The notes: a model not told the origin generated them from the letters alone. A stretch of 64,000 nucleotides of DNA from Ariolimax columbianus (GCA_036924085.1 JAVGWX010000005.1:75488547-75552546), one strand, 5' to 3'; counted from the stretch's first letter, positions 44,069 to 55,560 are shown. Numbers and translations: made by a program.

Positions 44069-44640
44069 GACGGTTGAAAGGAGAGGGTTGGAAGGAAAGG
44101 GTTGAAAGGATATGGAGATAGAAGGAACACATTAAAAAAGAAATTATGTGACATACCAGTTTTCATAATTACTCAGACATCTTAAAAGCTCGACGGAGAC
44201 AACAAAATGACATTAAAAAAATATATTCTTGCAAACTTTCTGATTTATGTGTCAGGTATGGACCGCAAACGAAGCCACAATAATTAAATAAACATGCTTG
44301 CAAAAAAACAGTCAGTGTTACTAGAATAGAAAGTCAAAAGCGAGGAAATAAAAAAGAAAGAACAATGTTATGCATAGTGTATTCTAATACATAATCAAAT
44401 AGTTTGAACGTATGCTGCACGAATCTACACCACCAAACAGAGCTTTAGAGCAAGAGGAAGGCCAAGAAAACGGTGTATTAGCGGTGTTTAAGAAAAGCCC
44501 AACACATTCATGAATTAAAAGTTGCAATAGCCACAGAAATGTAGCACGAAAAGAGATTGAAGTTTACCGCGGTGCATAACGACGTACGTGGACGGCGGAG
44601 TAGATAATGATATATAGTCGTCGCCTTTTAGGCGATTGTA
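44069..44640 (+). pseudogene. LINE RT relic X, right part (C-terminus)
   Basis: 44069-44433 repeats 42509-42842 (about 88-90% by eye, with about 27 extra bases near the start). The sequence then continues uniquely with QSFRARGRPRKRCISGV and TTYVDGGVDND, the basic C-terminal block of the same RT class. So relic X is one RT copy interrupted by L2, with the junction region present on both sides. Confidence 0.7.
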
Positions 44641-44819
44641 TGTTTTAGACGAAGTCACAATCGCGTATAATACAAAAAGTTATGTGTCAAAAACAGAAAT
44701 GGGAAAAAAATAATACATTTCTTACCCAATACACCACCTACCTTCCCCGAGAATGGAAAAATACCATTTGTTACGTTTATAATTCTTGGAAATATAAACA
44801 TTAGCCGCTCGTAATGTAA

Positions 44820-45395
44820 AATATGAAGTGCAGTGTGTCCCAACAGCCGGTCCTGGACCGCTACCGGTCCGTAAAACTTGTCGACAAGTACACCTATCTT
44901 GAACGCTTACTAAACCTGCAGAACCATCTGACACCTAAACTAACAAGACGGCTCAGCGTGGGCTGGGCAGCCCTCTCGTCCATTAACACAGTCCTTGATG
45001 GTTGCCAAGACCAGAACCTACGCCGTAAACTCTATTGTGCTCCATGTGATGTGTTATGGTGCAGAGACATGGACACTCACAGAATCACTGGAGGACAAAT
45101 TGAGAGTGACTCAGGTCTCCTTTGAGAGAAACGGTAGGAAGGCACGCAGAATATCATAATTCTGACATTCGACGATTGTCCTTGATGAATGATGCGGTAA
45201 TCTATGTAGCCAAGGCAAAACATTAACGCGCAGGTTACATTTTGCGACGAAACGAGACTCATTTGTCCACAACATCATCAGAAACGCCTCTGGTGGAATG
45301 CTTACTACCTTCTGGACTTCCGTGACCAAGACCGGGTCCTCTGTAGACAAAGTTGGGACCCGCAGCAAAGCTAAGGGACTGGTCATCAAGATCAA
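44820..45395 (+). pseudogene. LINE RT thumb relic
   Basis: The plus frame 44823-45125 reads VDKYTYLERLLNLQNHL, LTRRLSVGWAALSSINTVLD, GCQDQNLRRKLYCAP and VLWCRDMDT. This equals 'YxYLGQLLNLQNDLxxELxRRIxAGWAAFxSIKxVLxGxxxQxLRAKLFxxxVLPALLYGSETW' of one LINE group. The frame shifts to LRVTQVSFER, and later remnants read RRLSLMNDAV and ILRRNET. Confidence 0.72.
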
Positions 45396-45674
45396 GATGA
45401 CAAATCTTTGTTTATCTCTGTGTATTTATTCTCAGCTCTAATTTCTTTGACCTCTCACTAAGTATACTTTTTTGTGTGCATTTGATTGTGCTTATGGAAC
45501 ACAACAGTCGAGTCATCGGCAAAGTCAGGAAAATGTGGTAGATGTGGAGATAGATGGGTTGACTCTCCTGTCAAGGAAGAAACGAAGGACTGGTAAGCCG
45601 TTAAAGTTGGGGGTGGAGGAGTAAAGGGAGCAGACATCAACTAAGAAGAGTCGATAGGTGATGTCGGCCTACCG

Positions 45675-45835
45675 AAGACGATGTGTCGAACCGAAAGGTG
45701 CAAATATCGCAGTCAAGCTGTAAACTAGCGACACAACGCATGCCGTTCTCCGACTGAATCAAGCTACTTGCAAAGCCCTGTTCAAGACTTGGTAGCGGGA
45801 GATTGAGAACAAACGCAGAAGAAAAATAAGAAGGT
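45675..45835 (+). mobile_element. SINE family A 3' half (left arm of an inverted pair)
   Basis: Contains GATGTGTCGAACCGAAAGGT and GGGAGATTGAGAAC, with a tail of AGAAGAAAAATAAGAAGG. It is inverted relative to 45940-46095. Confidence 0.75.
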
Positions 45836-45939
45836 GCGGTCGGGAGAGAGTATAATGGAAGAGAAAGTCAAGACTTCTATGTCCCATTTTGCTCAACTAT
45901 TATTTACAGTCTATCTGTCTGGTGTACATATCTTCTTCT

Positions 45940-46095
45940 TCTACGTTCGTTCTCACTCTTCCACTACCAAGGCCTGAACAGGGCTTCACAAGTAGCAGGA
46001 TGTAGTTCAGAGAACACAATACGTTGTGTTGCTAGTTTACAGCTTGACTGCAATATTTGCACCTTTCGGTCCGACACATCCGTCTTCGGCAGTGA
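45940..46095 (-). mobile_element. SINE family A 3' half (right arm of an inverted pair)
   Basis: The minus strand has the same 3' half with a GTAGAAGAAGAAG tail. The two tails face each other across about 105 bp. Confidence 0.75.
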
Positions 46096-47340
46096 CATAA
46101 ACATGACCTATTTTATTGCAGTCTGCTTTTTCCTCTTTCACATATTTATCTACGGCCTCCTTTACTTTCTCTAGTATGTTTCTGTGTAATACGGCCTCAT
46201 TTACTTTCTCTAGTATGTTTCTGTGAAATACGGCGTCCTTTACTTTATCTAGTATGTTTCTGTGTAAAACGGCCTCCTTTACTTTCTCTAGTATGTTTCT
46301 GTGTAATACGGCCTCATTTACTTTCTCTAGTATGTTTCTGTGTAATACGGCCTCCTTTACTTTCTCTAGTATGTTTCTGTGTAATACGGCCTCCTTTACT
46401 TTCTCTAGTATGTTTCTGTGTAATACGGCCTCATTTACTTTCTCTAGTATGTTTCTGTGTAATACGGCCTCATTTACTTTCTCTAGTATGTTTCTGTGTA
46501 ATACGGCCTCATTTACTTTCTCTAGTATGTTTCTGTGTAATACGGCCTCATTTACTTTCTCTAGTATGTTTCTGTGTAATACGGCCTCATTTACTTTCTC
46601 TAGTATGTTTCTGTGTAATACGGCCTCATTTACTTTCTCTAGTATGTTTCTGTGTAATACGGCCTCATTTACTTTCTCTAGTATGTTTCTGTGTAATACG
46701 GCCTCATTTACTTTCTCTAGTATGTTTCTGTGTAATACGGCCACATTTACTTTCTCTAGTATGTTTCTGTGTAATACGGCCTCATTTACTTTCTCTAGTA
46801 TGTTTCTGTGTAATATATTCCCAGATACTGATAATAACAACATTCCTCTTTAATTGGTGCACTGCTGCAGATCTCCACATTTTGGTAACTTGAATACATA
46901 ACCTTTCTTGCGGTCTGGTCTGTAGTTTTTTCTCTTCTTTCCTGAATTTTACCAACGAATTAGTGAAAAATTACTGTGAAATATCAGTAGTTTTTTAAAA
47001 TGTATTGCTTCTGCTTAGATATCATCTGGACTAGTGACTTAACCATCTCTCAAAATCATTATGACTTTCTTGAATGTCCGTATTGTTTCTGGCAATTAAC
47101 TTGCAGTTCTTTTTCTGCCTGTTGAATATATGTGGGGTCATGTGGAAGTAATCTATTTAAGTTCTTCGAAATGTTTTTACATCCTCCGTATCTGCTCATC
47201 TTCGAATAACTAATTAAATTTCCTTTATTATCGTTCATAAAACCATATTCTTGCTTTGTTTCGTAGTGTCGCTTTCCAGTTCTGTTATTTAGCTTCTTTT
47301 GATACAGCTTCTTCTTCCTCTTTTGCCTACTCAACAATGC
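46096..47340 (-). pseudogene. LINE pre-RT/palm relic with an in-frame 42-bp array
   Basis: The minus strand from 47337 down reads RYGGCKNISKNLNRLLPHDP, KQYGHSRKS, ISKQKQYILKN, EKKLQTRPQERLCIQVTK, GDLQQCTN, stop, RGMLLLSVSGNILHRNILEK, then repeated LHRNILEKVNEAV units, and finally VDKYVKEEKADC. Without the repeats this is 'KGDLxxCxNxRGIxLLSVxGKILxRIxLExxxEAVDKxxxEEQAGF', the RT fingers. The array multiplies 14 codons of the helix after LLSV and keeps frame. The 268-codon frame 46037-46843 ends in the fused family A SINE (GANIAVKL). Confidence 0.78.
46135..46815 (-). repeat. 42-bp in-frame minisatellite in RT coding sequence, ~16 copies
   Basis: The unit is TTTACTTTCTCTAGTATGTT plus TCTGTGTAATACGGCCTCAT plus two bases (14 codons on the minus strand: LHRNILEKVNEAV plus one). 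Nearly all central units are identical; variants cluster at the left end. Confidence 0.93.
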
Positions 47341-47449
47341 TTTTTCAGTTTGCTCTGCTGATGCTCTTTGTTACCTCTTTGTTGGTTTCTGTGTATATTT
47401 CCTGAGCTGAGGTTCCTGTACTTTTTATTGTTTCTGTTTCGTCTTCATC

Positions 47450-47495
47450 TTCTTCTTCTTCTTCTTCTACTTCTTCTTCTGCTTCTTCTTCTTCG
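47450..47495. repeat. (CTT)n microsatellite, tail of the adjacent SINE A
   Basis: CTTCTTCTTCTTCTACTTCT-type run that abuts GTTCGTTCTCAATCTCCCAC, the 3' end of the minus-strand family A copy. Confidence 0.85.
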
Positions 47496-47836
47496 TTCGT
47501 TCTCAATCTCCCACTACCAAACACTAAAATGGTTAGTAGCAGAATGTAGTCCAGAAAACGGAATGCGCTGTTTTGTTGTTTACAGTTTGGCTGCGATATT
47601 TGCACCTTTCGGTCCAACACATCCGACTTCAGCAAGCATTTTTTAGTACCAGGTTAGCATTCTCTCTTCGATCCCTTCTCCTTAGCCAATCTGCCCTGCT
47701 GCAGCCTGTTATCCAGGATCACCGCGTGGAGGTGTAGAAGGGTCTTGGCAGCTATGGTTCGTTGGCCCTGACGCTAGCATTCGGCTATGGGTCGATGACT
47801 ACTGCAGCTCATGCGCTGCTCAGCATCTTGATCCCG
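47490..47836 (-). mobile_element. SINE family A, full-length, with GAA-type tail
   Basis: A complete copy whose tail is (GAA)n instead of (AAGCC)n. The head end (CTCAGCATCTTGAT) borders the 53-bp array. Confidence 0.82.
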
Positions 47837-47837
47837 T

Positions 47838-48232
47838 ATAGTGTATGAGATGATCTCACAAGCGAAACTAATGTATCAAATCGGTCTTGTACTGTGTATG
47901 ATATGATCTCACAAGCGAAACTAATGTATCAAATCGGTCTTGTACTGTGTATGATATGATCTCACAAGCGAAACTAATGTATCAAATCGGTCTTGTACTG
48001 TGTATGATATGATCTCACAAGCGAAACTAATGTATCAAATCGGTCTTGTACTGTGTATGATATGATCTCACAAGCGAAACTAATGTATCAAATCGGTCTT
48101 GTTCTGTGTATGATATGATCTTACAAGCGAAACTAATGTATCAAATCGGTCTTGTTCTGTGTATGATATGATCTCACAAGCGAAACTAATGTATCAAATC
48201 GGTCTTGTACTGTGTATGATATGATTTTACAA
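47838..48232. repeat. 53-bp minisatellite, 7-8 copies
   Basis: The unit is GTGTATGATATGATCTCACA plus AGCGAAACTAATGTATCAAA plus TCGGTCTTGTACT. Very homogeneous. Confidence 0.93.
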
Positions 48233-48464
48233 GCTTCTTTTTCAACCTGCCTTCTTCATTTCTTTCATTTATCTTGTCTATAATTATGGCTGTTATCCAT
48301 TCTTTGGCAGGTGTTCAACTTTCCGTGTTGGAATGAAGGTAATACATGGAGACTTCGAGCAAGCCAATTATAAACAAAGAATGTTGGTTCGTGATAACGA
48401 TGACAAAACACGTATTTGTTTTGCACTCGGATAACACACATAGTAAACAACAGAATAGTAAGTG
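48233..48464. other. Spacer
   Basis: Nothing recognised. Confidence 0.3.
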
Positions 48465-48565
48465 AAAGTATGAGCAGCCCGGAATTCGAACGCCGGACCT
48501 TCAGATGATATTGTCACCTTACCACTAGAGAGAAATGAGTGAGGCGCTAAACCAACGAGATGCAC
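48465..48565 (-). mobile_element. tRNA-like SINE head fragment
   Basis: The minus strand carries CTCTAGTGGTAAGGTGAC (A-box-like) and CCGGCGTTCGAATTCCGGGC (B-box-like GCGTTCGAATTCC). The body is not recognisable. Confidence 0.45.
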
Positions 48566-49374
48566 TAAATGTCCATTACTTCACTTTCTTTTCTGTAATT
48601 CTTTATGTCTGTTACATGAGTGCAGGTAAATATTTATCTTGTGATCGTTGTCACGAACGAACATTCTCACTTTTTCACAGTTCTTGTTCACGAGACTCGA
48701 TCCATACATTTGTGTTTATCTGTAGCTACTGCTCTTCTGTATCTTCTATTTATTCAAGTCTTTGTAACGTCGCGCGTATTTGACATCTCGAATTTAAATT
48801 GATGTCGTATGTCCTCATTTAATCCAACATTGAGGTGATGCCTGTGGGTCAGTACATGCTGCAGACCTCATAAGTTTCAGTTTAGCTATCAGATGATGGT
48901 GGACTTATGTCACGTCTTCTCCATATATACTTTAATCGTGTAATGATGATCTGAACTTCTTATGTGTTCAATCTGGTTTTCTGACTTGTCTGGCAACGCC
49001 GATGTTGCTGTGTGTTTTCTTGTATTTCTAAACATGCTACAAACAATTACCTATTGGTTTAAATTATATAAGTTGATAAATAATTTACCATTGTTGTTTA
49101 TAGTTCCGATTCCATATTTGCTGACTATCACTGCCAAAATATTATCGTTCACAACCTAAGCATTTAGGTCTACCATAAAAAAAAAACAAACACAATGTCT
49201 TTCCCTCTCTTTTTAACCATTCCTTTTTGATGTCTGCTATGAAAAGTGTAACATTCTTCATTGGTTGAGTGTTCTTTGGCATTGCATTTTGCATAACATT
49301 GGATATGTTTATCTTTATCTTCCTTTTGGTCGACAAGATTTGACTATGGAATAAAAGGATAGCTTTTGGTTACC
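48566..49374. other. Spacer, nothing recognised
   Basis: AT-rich; no motif in the short frames. Confidence 0.4.
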
Positions 49375-49535
49375 TGGCATTATACACTGATCTGTCTGAT
49401 TAACTACAGTACTGTGGTCTTAGGCACTCATCTGTCTGATAGAATTACAATACTGCGGTCTTAGGCACTGATCTGGATGATTGAATTACAGTGCTCCAGT
49501 TTTACGCACTGATCTGCCTGATTGAATTACAGTAC
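49375..49535. repeat. ~42-bp tandem repeat, 4 copies
   Basis: The unit contains CACTGATCTGTCTGATTGAA and TTACAGTACTGCGGTCTTAG. Confidence 0.8.
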
Positions 49536-50879
49536 TCACATCTCAAATAAAACAATAAAATCAGAAAAAGAGGCCCAGCTAAAAATAAAAAAAAAACAAC
49601 ACAAAACCTCCGTTAAATTGGTCCCCGAATAATCGAGAGTCCTCTATATGTGTATTCGTGGATAATAACATAAACGAATATGGCTCAGTTACCACATGAA
49701 CCGGAGTGGCACAGTGGTTCGAGCCCTTGTCTGTCTCTGTTTAAATATACCGAGTACGTAGGAAAATAGCGGCATGTTCTAGCCTACCAAGCTGTACATT
49801 GATACCCTACTCTGTTACTTATGAAAAAACAGGTTAGCTGTGAAGATGACGTGACGTTCTCACTTCACAAATACTTGAACCTCGTACAATGAAGACCCGA
49901 TCACTCCTCCCCTACGGCAAAGTGCTACCGCTAAGTATTACATTAATGTACTTATAATGCAGGTAAAGAAGGAGAGGAAAAGAGCAAACTTAGTAAAAGA
50001 CAAATAAACAACACATATTCAAAGACACAAAATCCAGAAATGCAAAACAAAGTTAATTAATGAACAAAAAATAAAATAATCTAAAGTTGTACATACCTGT
50101 ACTCGTATCAGCCTGTTATTGTTGTATCGATACTCCATTTTTGAAACTATCCTATCTGCAAGTACCTAGACCACCCATATCGATACATGGACGCTCTTCA
50201 CAAGATCTACATTTGTACATAATCCCAGGTACTCGAATACACACGAATATTCAGAGGATCTGTGAGTGGTTGCAGCACTGAATAATGAAACAAATTCGAA
50301 CCTAAATGAGCTATTCTTCATGCTCTGTAAACTGTATCACTGGCTCACAACTGCGCACGAACAGGCTGACAGACTGGCATTGAAATAAAGGAAATTGCAT
50401 CACCTTATCTCTTTATGTTCTTATTGTCCCTTTTTTTCACTCCAGGGGGAGAAAACGTTTCTGTTTTAAACAACGAAGTTGTTATACCAATGCACAACTC
50501 TCTTTAGCCACCGAATGGACGGCAGTGGGCCTATTTTTTGCTCCACAGCAAAGTCTTCAAGATCTACTCCGATCCTCACCTTATATAAGTATCACTAAAT
50601 ACGAGATCACCAAGTTTATGAGGAGTAGATACAGTAATTAAGTGGGGAGGCAGAACAATCGGGCCACACACAACAATGATGCATCTTAACATTTCAATAA
50701 TGATGGACAAGAGTAATCTGAAGTTCCTGTCCTCATCCCCAACCATCTGCCAGCACATGATACTACAACGAAAAACAATCTTTTCAACAAAGTAAAAATA
50801 GGAAATGCGATGCCTGGAACTGTGATACATTCAAAAGGACACATCCATTGAAAAAGAGGCCTACATATGAGGTGCATAT
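49536..50879. other. Spacer with a weak tRNA-like motif
   Basis: GGAGTGGCACAGTGGTTCGA at about 49700-49720 resembles an A box but has no B box. No gene or array elsewhere. The part from about 50600 may be upstream debris of the next RT relic. Confidence 0.35.
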
Positions 50880-51510
50880 AGCAACAATAATATGTATACA
50901 AAACCTACAAGTAAAATAGGTGAAAAAAGTCACATACCTGGATAACATAATCTCAGCAGATGGCAAACGCGACACCGAAATCCAAAAACAAACGTAATAA
51001 ATAAAGTCAAATCATTGGTCAAATGTCCCCGATATTATAATGTAAGCACGTGACAATAGATACAAAAAGAACGCTACATAACACGATATTCCTACCCACA
51101 TTGTGCTATCAGTGCCAGAATTGGAGATAAATTGTAACAACAGAGATGAAATGCCTGCGCAGAATGCTTGTAGTAACAAGAATGGATAGAATCAGAAACG
51201 AAGATACGCTATACCACTGCCCTATACCTCATCAAGAGATAACAAACCAAATGGTTCGGCCAAGTAACACGTCAAACACCAGATAGTATTCACCAGAAAG
51301 CAATACTACACAGATACAATAGATACAAAACCAAGGGCCTACCACGAAAAAGATGGATAACAGAAATAACAGAAGCAGTAAAGCTCCCTGTGTACGTCCC
51401 TGCGACACGGTCAAGAAACCTCTTCATACCCAGACTCTGAAAGACATTAGCAGGACATTAGCAGAACATTAGCAGGACAAAAAGCGAAAAGAAGAAGAAG
51501 ATAGAAAGCA
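50880..51510 (+). pseudogene. LINE RT thumb/C-terminal relic with GAA tail
   Basis: The plus strand reads VTYLDNIISADGKRDTEIQK, then in shifting frames VLSVPELE, TTEMKCLRRMLVVTRMDRIR, KWFGQVTRQTPDSIHQKAIL, TKGLPRKRWITEITEAVK, ending LFIPRL. It matches 'YLGxxISxDGKxxxEIxxRI', 'CLRRMLxxTRMDRIRNE', 'WFGHVxR' and 'GxPRKRWxxEI'. A GAAAAGAAGAAGAAGA tail closes it at about 51488-51502. It is the same subgroup as the 2.8-3.1 kb relic. Confidence 0.75.
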
Positions 51511-51739
51511 GTCCATCACCATTTCTAGAAAAGCTCGATTGAGATATTGCAAACATAAAATTGACTAATCTTTGTATTAACTGTATAATATTTGACGTAA
51601 CCGAAAAAAAATCTCAGACTGGACATCAATAAAAGCAATAGAACGATATATAAAAAGCAAGCAAAAACAACAGCTCCATAGCAATCATAAGAAAGGAGCA
51701 ATCATAAGAAAGGAGCAATCATAAGAAAGGAAGAAATGT

Positions 51740-52320
51740 ACAACGTCGCAAACTTCAATTACAACTGACGATAAAGGCTACCAAAAAGAAGTCAGAAGAG
51801 TAATAACCGTAACAGTACAAAGGTTAAAATAAGGAACGCTGGCAGAACTCTAACATACAAATATTAATTACAATCTTGAAGACATGCATCTTCCCTTTGG
51901 CAATGTACGAATGCGAAGCAATGATAATCACACATATGCTAATTGAAAGAAAACCGAATCCTTCGAGCTAAAATACTACATGGAACTTCTCAGAATCCCA
52001 TTGATAGCGAACACGAATAATACAGACGCCCTAAAAGTGCTGGATATAGAACACAATTTGCTAGCAAACGTCTTTAGGACTAGGAAACTAAAATAATTTG
52101 GCCCTATCAATCGTCACAATGGTTTTAAAGTAAACAAAACTGGATGATATAGTACCTGGAAACCGAGATAATGGCAGACCGAGGAAAAGATGGACACAAG
52201 AAATTACAGTCCTGCAGATGACGAAGGGTGGAGAACAGGCCAAAGATCGAGAGTCTTGCAGATTGGTTATGATAACAGGGGAGTACCGCAAATGAAATTC
52301 TACATGACTAGTTGACGTTT
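51740..52320 (+). pseudogene. LINE RT thumb/C-terminal relic
   Basis: The plus strand reads DDKGYQKEVRRVITVTVQRL, LKTCIFPLAMYECEAM, ELKYYMELLRIPLIANTNN, ALKVLDIEHNLLANVFRTRK, and in other frames DIVPGNRDNGRPRKRWTQEI and KDRESCRLV. The order 'LKTCxFxVALYGCEAW', 'LLRIPWxxxxxN', 'GKRxRGRPRKRWTQxI', 'DRExxR' identifies an RT C-terminus. Multiple stops. Confidence 0.75.
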
Positions 52321-52789
52321 CTGGGACGAACTAGAACAAGAACACACACAAATGTATATCAGAGAACGCCCTAACTTGGTTTACGTCATCAGTGTCCTTT
52401 AACGATTTATACGTACAAAGGTGAAATGAGTCCTTAACCACCTTCTTATGAACTGGTCGGGAATGAAGTGTTAGAGACTTCCGTATACTAAGCCACAGCT
52501 TGTATGAACTTGGGGCTCAGTTCCTATCTTGCTGCCTTTACCTGCAAGTTATGTATCTATTTACAGCTGATCGACTGGTGGGTGACGGTTACAGAATTGA
52601 ACCGTGTAACTTTGCTGCGAAAAGTCTGAAAGAGTACATAGGAGAACACAGAAAAAGACATTGGTTCTCAAATTTTCTGTATTCAAGACTCCTATAATTT
52701 CCCGGAAATTATTTTAGACAAACCTTTGAAGATATCTTGTGCAAAATTCGCTCTAGGCATAATAATTGTGTGTACAGTTGACAGGCTGT
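52321..52789. other. Spacer
   Basis: GGGAATGAAGTGTTAGA near 52460 resembles part of SINE family C (reverse of 23675-23695); otherwise nothing. Confidence 0.3.
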
Positions 52790-53135
52790 GAATGGATCTG
52801 GGACAATATTTATTCTGATGAAGATAAATTGTGTGAACATTTGTAGGACCATGAAAGAATGTAGGACAAAATTTGTTCTGATGAAGATAAATTGTGTGAA
52901 CATTTGTAGGACCATGAAAGAATGTAGGACAAAATTTGTTCTGATGAAGATAAATTGTGTGAACATTTGTAGGACCATGAAAGAATGTAGGACAAAATTT
53001 GTTCTGATGAAGATAAATTGTGTGAACATTTGTAGGACCATGAAAGAATGTAGGACAAAATTTGTTCTGATGAAGATAAATTGTGTGAACATTTGTATGA
53101 CCGTGACGGAATGTAGGACAAAATTTGTTCTGGAC
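52790..53135. repeat. 63-bp minisatellite, 5-6 copies
   Basis: The unit is GATGAAGATAAATTGTGTGA plus ACATTTGTAGGACCATGAAA plus GAATGTAGGACAAAATTTGT plus TCT (21 codons). Frames on both strands stay open only through the period. Confidence 0.92.
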
Positions 53136-53734
53136 AAGCAATATGCGCGTACTTTTGTCCGAATGTAAAGGGATCTACGTGAATACTTATATAGACCATG
53201 TCATTTGTGTGTACAATTGTCAGTCCAGGAATCAGACATTTTCCACTGACGTAAAACTAATCGGAGAAAAAACTTATTAACGTGATGTTGGTATATCTCC
53301 AAGTAATACTGGTGGGCAACGAACAATAGTAATAGCTCACACTTGTTATTCAGTTAACAACCCTGTCAAATGCAGAATTACGCCATGATACTGATGGATA
53401 GGCTAAATGTCAACAGGGAAAAGCCTGGAGGATGGAGACCACTAGGTGCACTTTATACAAGCTTGATTTAAACCACAAGGAGGAAATTATCTGAAAACTT
53501 ACTACGAATAACCCAAGAGAGTCTATAACGCAGATCGAGGATCCGAACTTGAAAAGGGTCAGCCATACGGACTTGTCAAAACAGTCTTTGACTACATAAC
53601 ATTATACACACCTCGACCTGTCTGACTAAATACCATGATGCACGTTTTTCAAATCTAGATATTGATACATCTAATAACATGTTAAATTTAGAAAACTTAG
53701 CATCCAAGCCAGACACAGTGACATATTAGTCTTA
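53136..53734. other. Spacer, nothing recognised
   Basis: No supported feature. Confidence 0.35.
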
Positions 53735-53985
53735 GTGTTAGTCGACCTTAACTTCTTCACGAGTTGATGCCACTGTGCAGGTCCCAGATCCAGCGTGACC
53801 TGGATATAGCCAAGATGAGGATTTCTTGCTTAGCTGGCTAGGCTCGTGCAGCTCATTACTCCCCTTTGTTAGGACAAGTGTCGCAGAGGTGGTTAACCGA
53901 TGTGCGAGTCCATCTTAATAGACTCAAACACTAAAGTCAAGTAGAGCCAGAGCCTGTTAGACGCCGTCTATGCTGCTCTTAACAG
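53735..53985 (+). repeat. Interspersed repeat, family F, copy 2
   Basis: Same ordered blocks as 31845-32085, about 80% identical by eye. Confidence 0.7.
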
Positions 53986-54289
53986 ACTACCTAACCATGG
54001 CTGGTGTTTTGCCATGTCTCACAGTTAGTCGCCTCTTACGACATGCTCTCTGTGGGGCAGTGGTGCTATTCTTGTCTGTGTCATACACAAAGACCCCGAC
54101 AGACCACATTGACGTACCTATATGTAAAGGAAACCCTGTTGGACGCAGACGTATGGAACTGAAATTAATAATACTTCCTTAATTTATACATCTCGCCACA
54201 AGAAACGAAAACAAACCAGATGTCTTAAGGGAAGTCCGGGGTAAATAAAGAATTCATAAACTAAATCAGTCCTACATTTCATCATGTTG

Positions 54290-54520
54290 GTCTTATCTAA
54301 AGACAATAGACTTTACTAAGAAATATATAGGAAGGAAAAGTAGATGGCACACGTGTTAAAGAAAGACATCGTTATAAGTGGGAAATAAGGTCAACAGCTG
54401 GACTGGTAGAAACGTCTATTCAATTTCAATATCACAGCAAAAGACAGAGACAGATGGCAGTGGAGGATCTTTGCTGTCGATCTTTTGGGGTAGAGATGAG
54501 AACTAATCTGATAAAATTTG
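54290..54520 (+). pseudogene. LINE RT C-terminal relic
   Basis: SFIMLVLSKDNRLY, GKVDGTRVKERHRYKWE and NKVNSWTGRNVYSISISQQ match the 'YFGHVLRKDNRLxxxIxxGxVxGxRxRGRPRxxWExNVxxWTGLxxxxIxxxAxDR' end of endonuclease/RT LINEs. Short and frame-shifted. Confidence 0.55.
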
Positions 54521-54529
54521 AAGTATGAA

Positions 54530-54930
54530 AGTCCAAGACAGCGGTCACAACTAACAAAACAAATCTATGCAAATTCAGACGCCTATGTCAGCCCAATAGA
54601 CATTCTAGTACTAAATATAGAAAAGCGACGCGTTGTCACGTAGCAGAAACAGCTGTCGGGGATGAAGTGTTAGACACGTCATTTTCCTGGATCACATGTT
54701 GGTCTGGTGGCCAGTCTAATATAACCATGTCCAAAATAAATTCAAAATCTAGCATTCAATTACAGAATCTACATGAGCGTCAAATTCTACATTCTTCAAT
54801 ATCATTCAATCACAGAAAGCGAAATTAGCGTCCATATCTAAAATGAAACAGCGTTCTATTTCATATTTTCAAACTAATGTACATCGAAATTCGAACTTCA
54901 ATGTCTTGACGCCAAATGGGATGATGATGC
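54530..54930. other. Spacer
   Basis: CTGTCGGGGATGAAGTGTTA at about 54652-54671 resembles the reverse of the SINE C 3' region. Nothing else recognised. Confidence 0.3.
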
Positions 54931-54934
54931 TAAC

Positions 54935-55030
54935 ATCAGGAACATAATACGAGTGCTAGTCAGTCTTAGGAACATAATACGAGTGCTAGTCTGTCTTAGG
55001 AACATAATACGAGTGCTAGTCAGTCTTAGG
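54935..55030. repeat. 30-bp tandem repeat, 3 copies
   Basis: The unit is CTTAGGAACATAATACGAGT plus GCTAGTCAGT. Confidence 0.85.
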
Positions 55031-55384
55031 AAAATAATGCTGCAGATTAGCATTTTTATTAGCAATCGAAATTACCAATTTTCATATCAAACAATAGTTC
55101 CAATTTGAAGAGCATCGTTCGCTAAATATCAGTTTGATCTTTAAATCTTTATTCTAAATTTGCGTGAAAAATAAATATCTTCACAACGGGGATACGCGCT
55201 CTATTTCCCATTTGAATATAGTTTTTCATGTAAATTACTTCTCATCTAAACTTAGTACGAAAATCAAACAACTTTCACACTAGTAAATAGTGTTTCTCAG
55301 AACTCGAAATTAGCTGGCATCGAAGAAGCGCTAGTCATTAACATCGTTGTCATATATACTTGATCTCATTTCAGGAAATATACA

Positions 55385-55560
55385 TTTTCTCTATACGTAA
55401 TCTCATTTCATGATAAATAAAGGTCTCTATACGTAATCTCATTCTATGATATACACATGTCTCTATACGTAATCTGATTCCATGATATTTAAATGTCTCT
55501 ATACGTAATCTAATTGCATGATATATAAACGTAATCGCATTGCATCATATACAGAGTTAT
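55385..55560. repeat. ~35-bp tandem repeat, ~5 copies
   Basis: The unit contains GTCTCTATACGTAATCTCAT and TCCATGATATA. Confidence 0.75.

Noticed and set aside
42509..44433. LTR retrotransposon with the 330-bp direct repeats as LTRs
   Set aside because: The repeats encode LINE RT C-terminal sequence, lack TG..CA ends, and the interior holds a minus-strand LINE fragment with a GAA tail; no gag or integrase seen.
45458..45640. Possible RT motif C (FADDSTVVF on the minus strand)
   Set aside because: Isolated motif with no flanking RT blocks; chance match cannot be excluded.
54645..54690. Additional SINE C copy
   Set aside because: Only about 20 bp resemble the family; too short to call, like 52455-52475.
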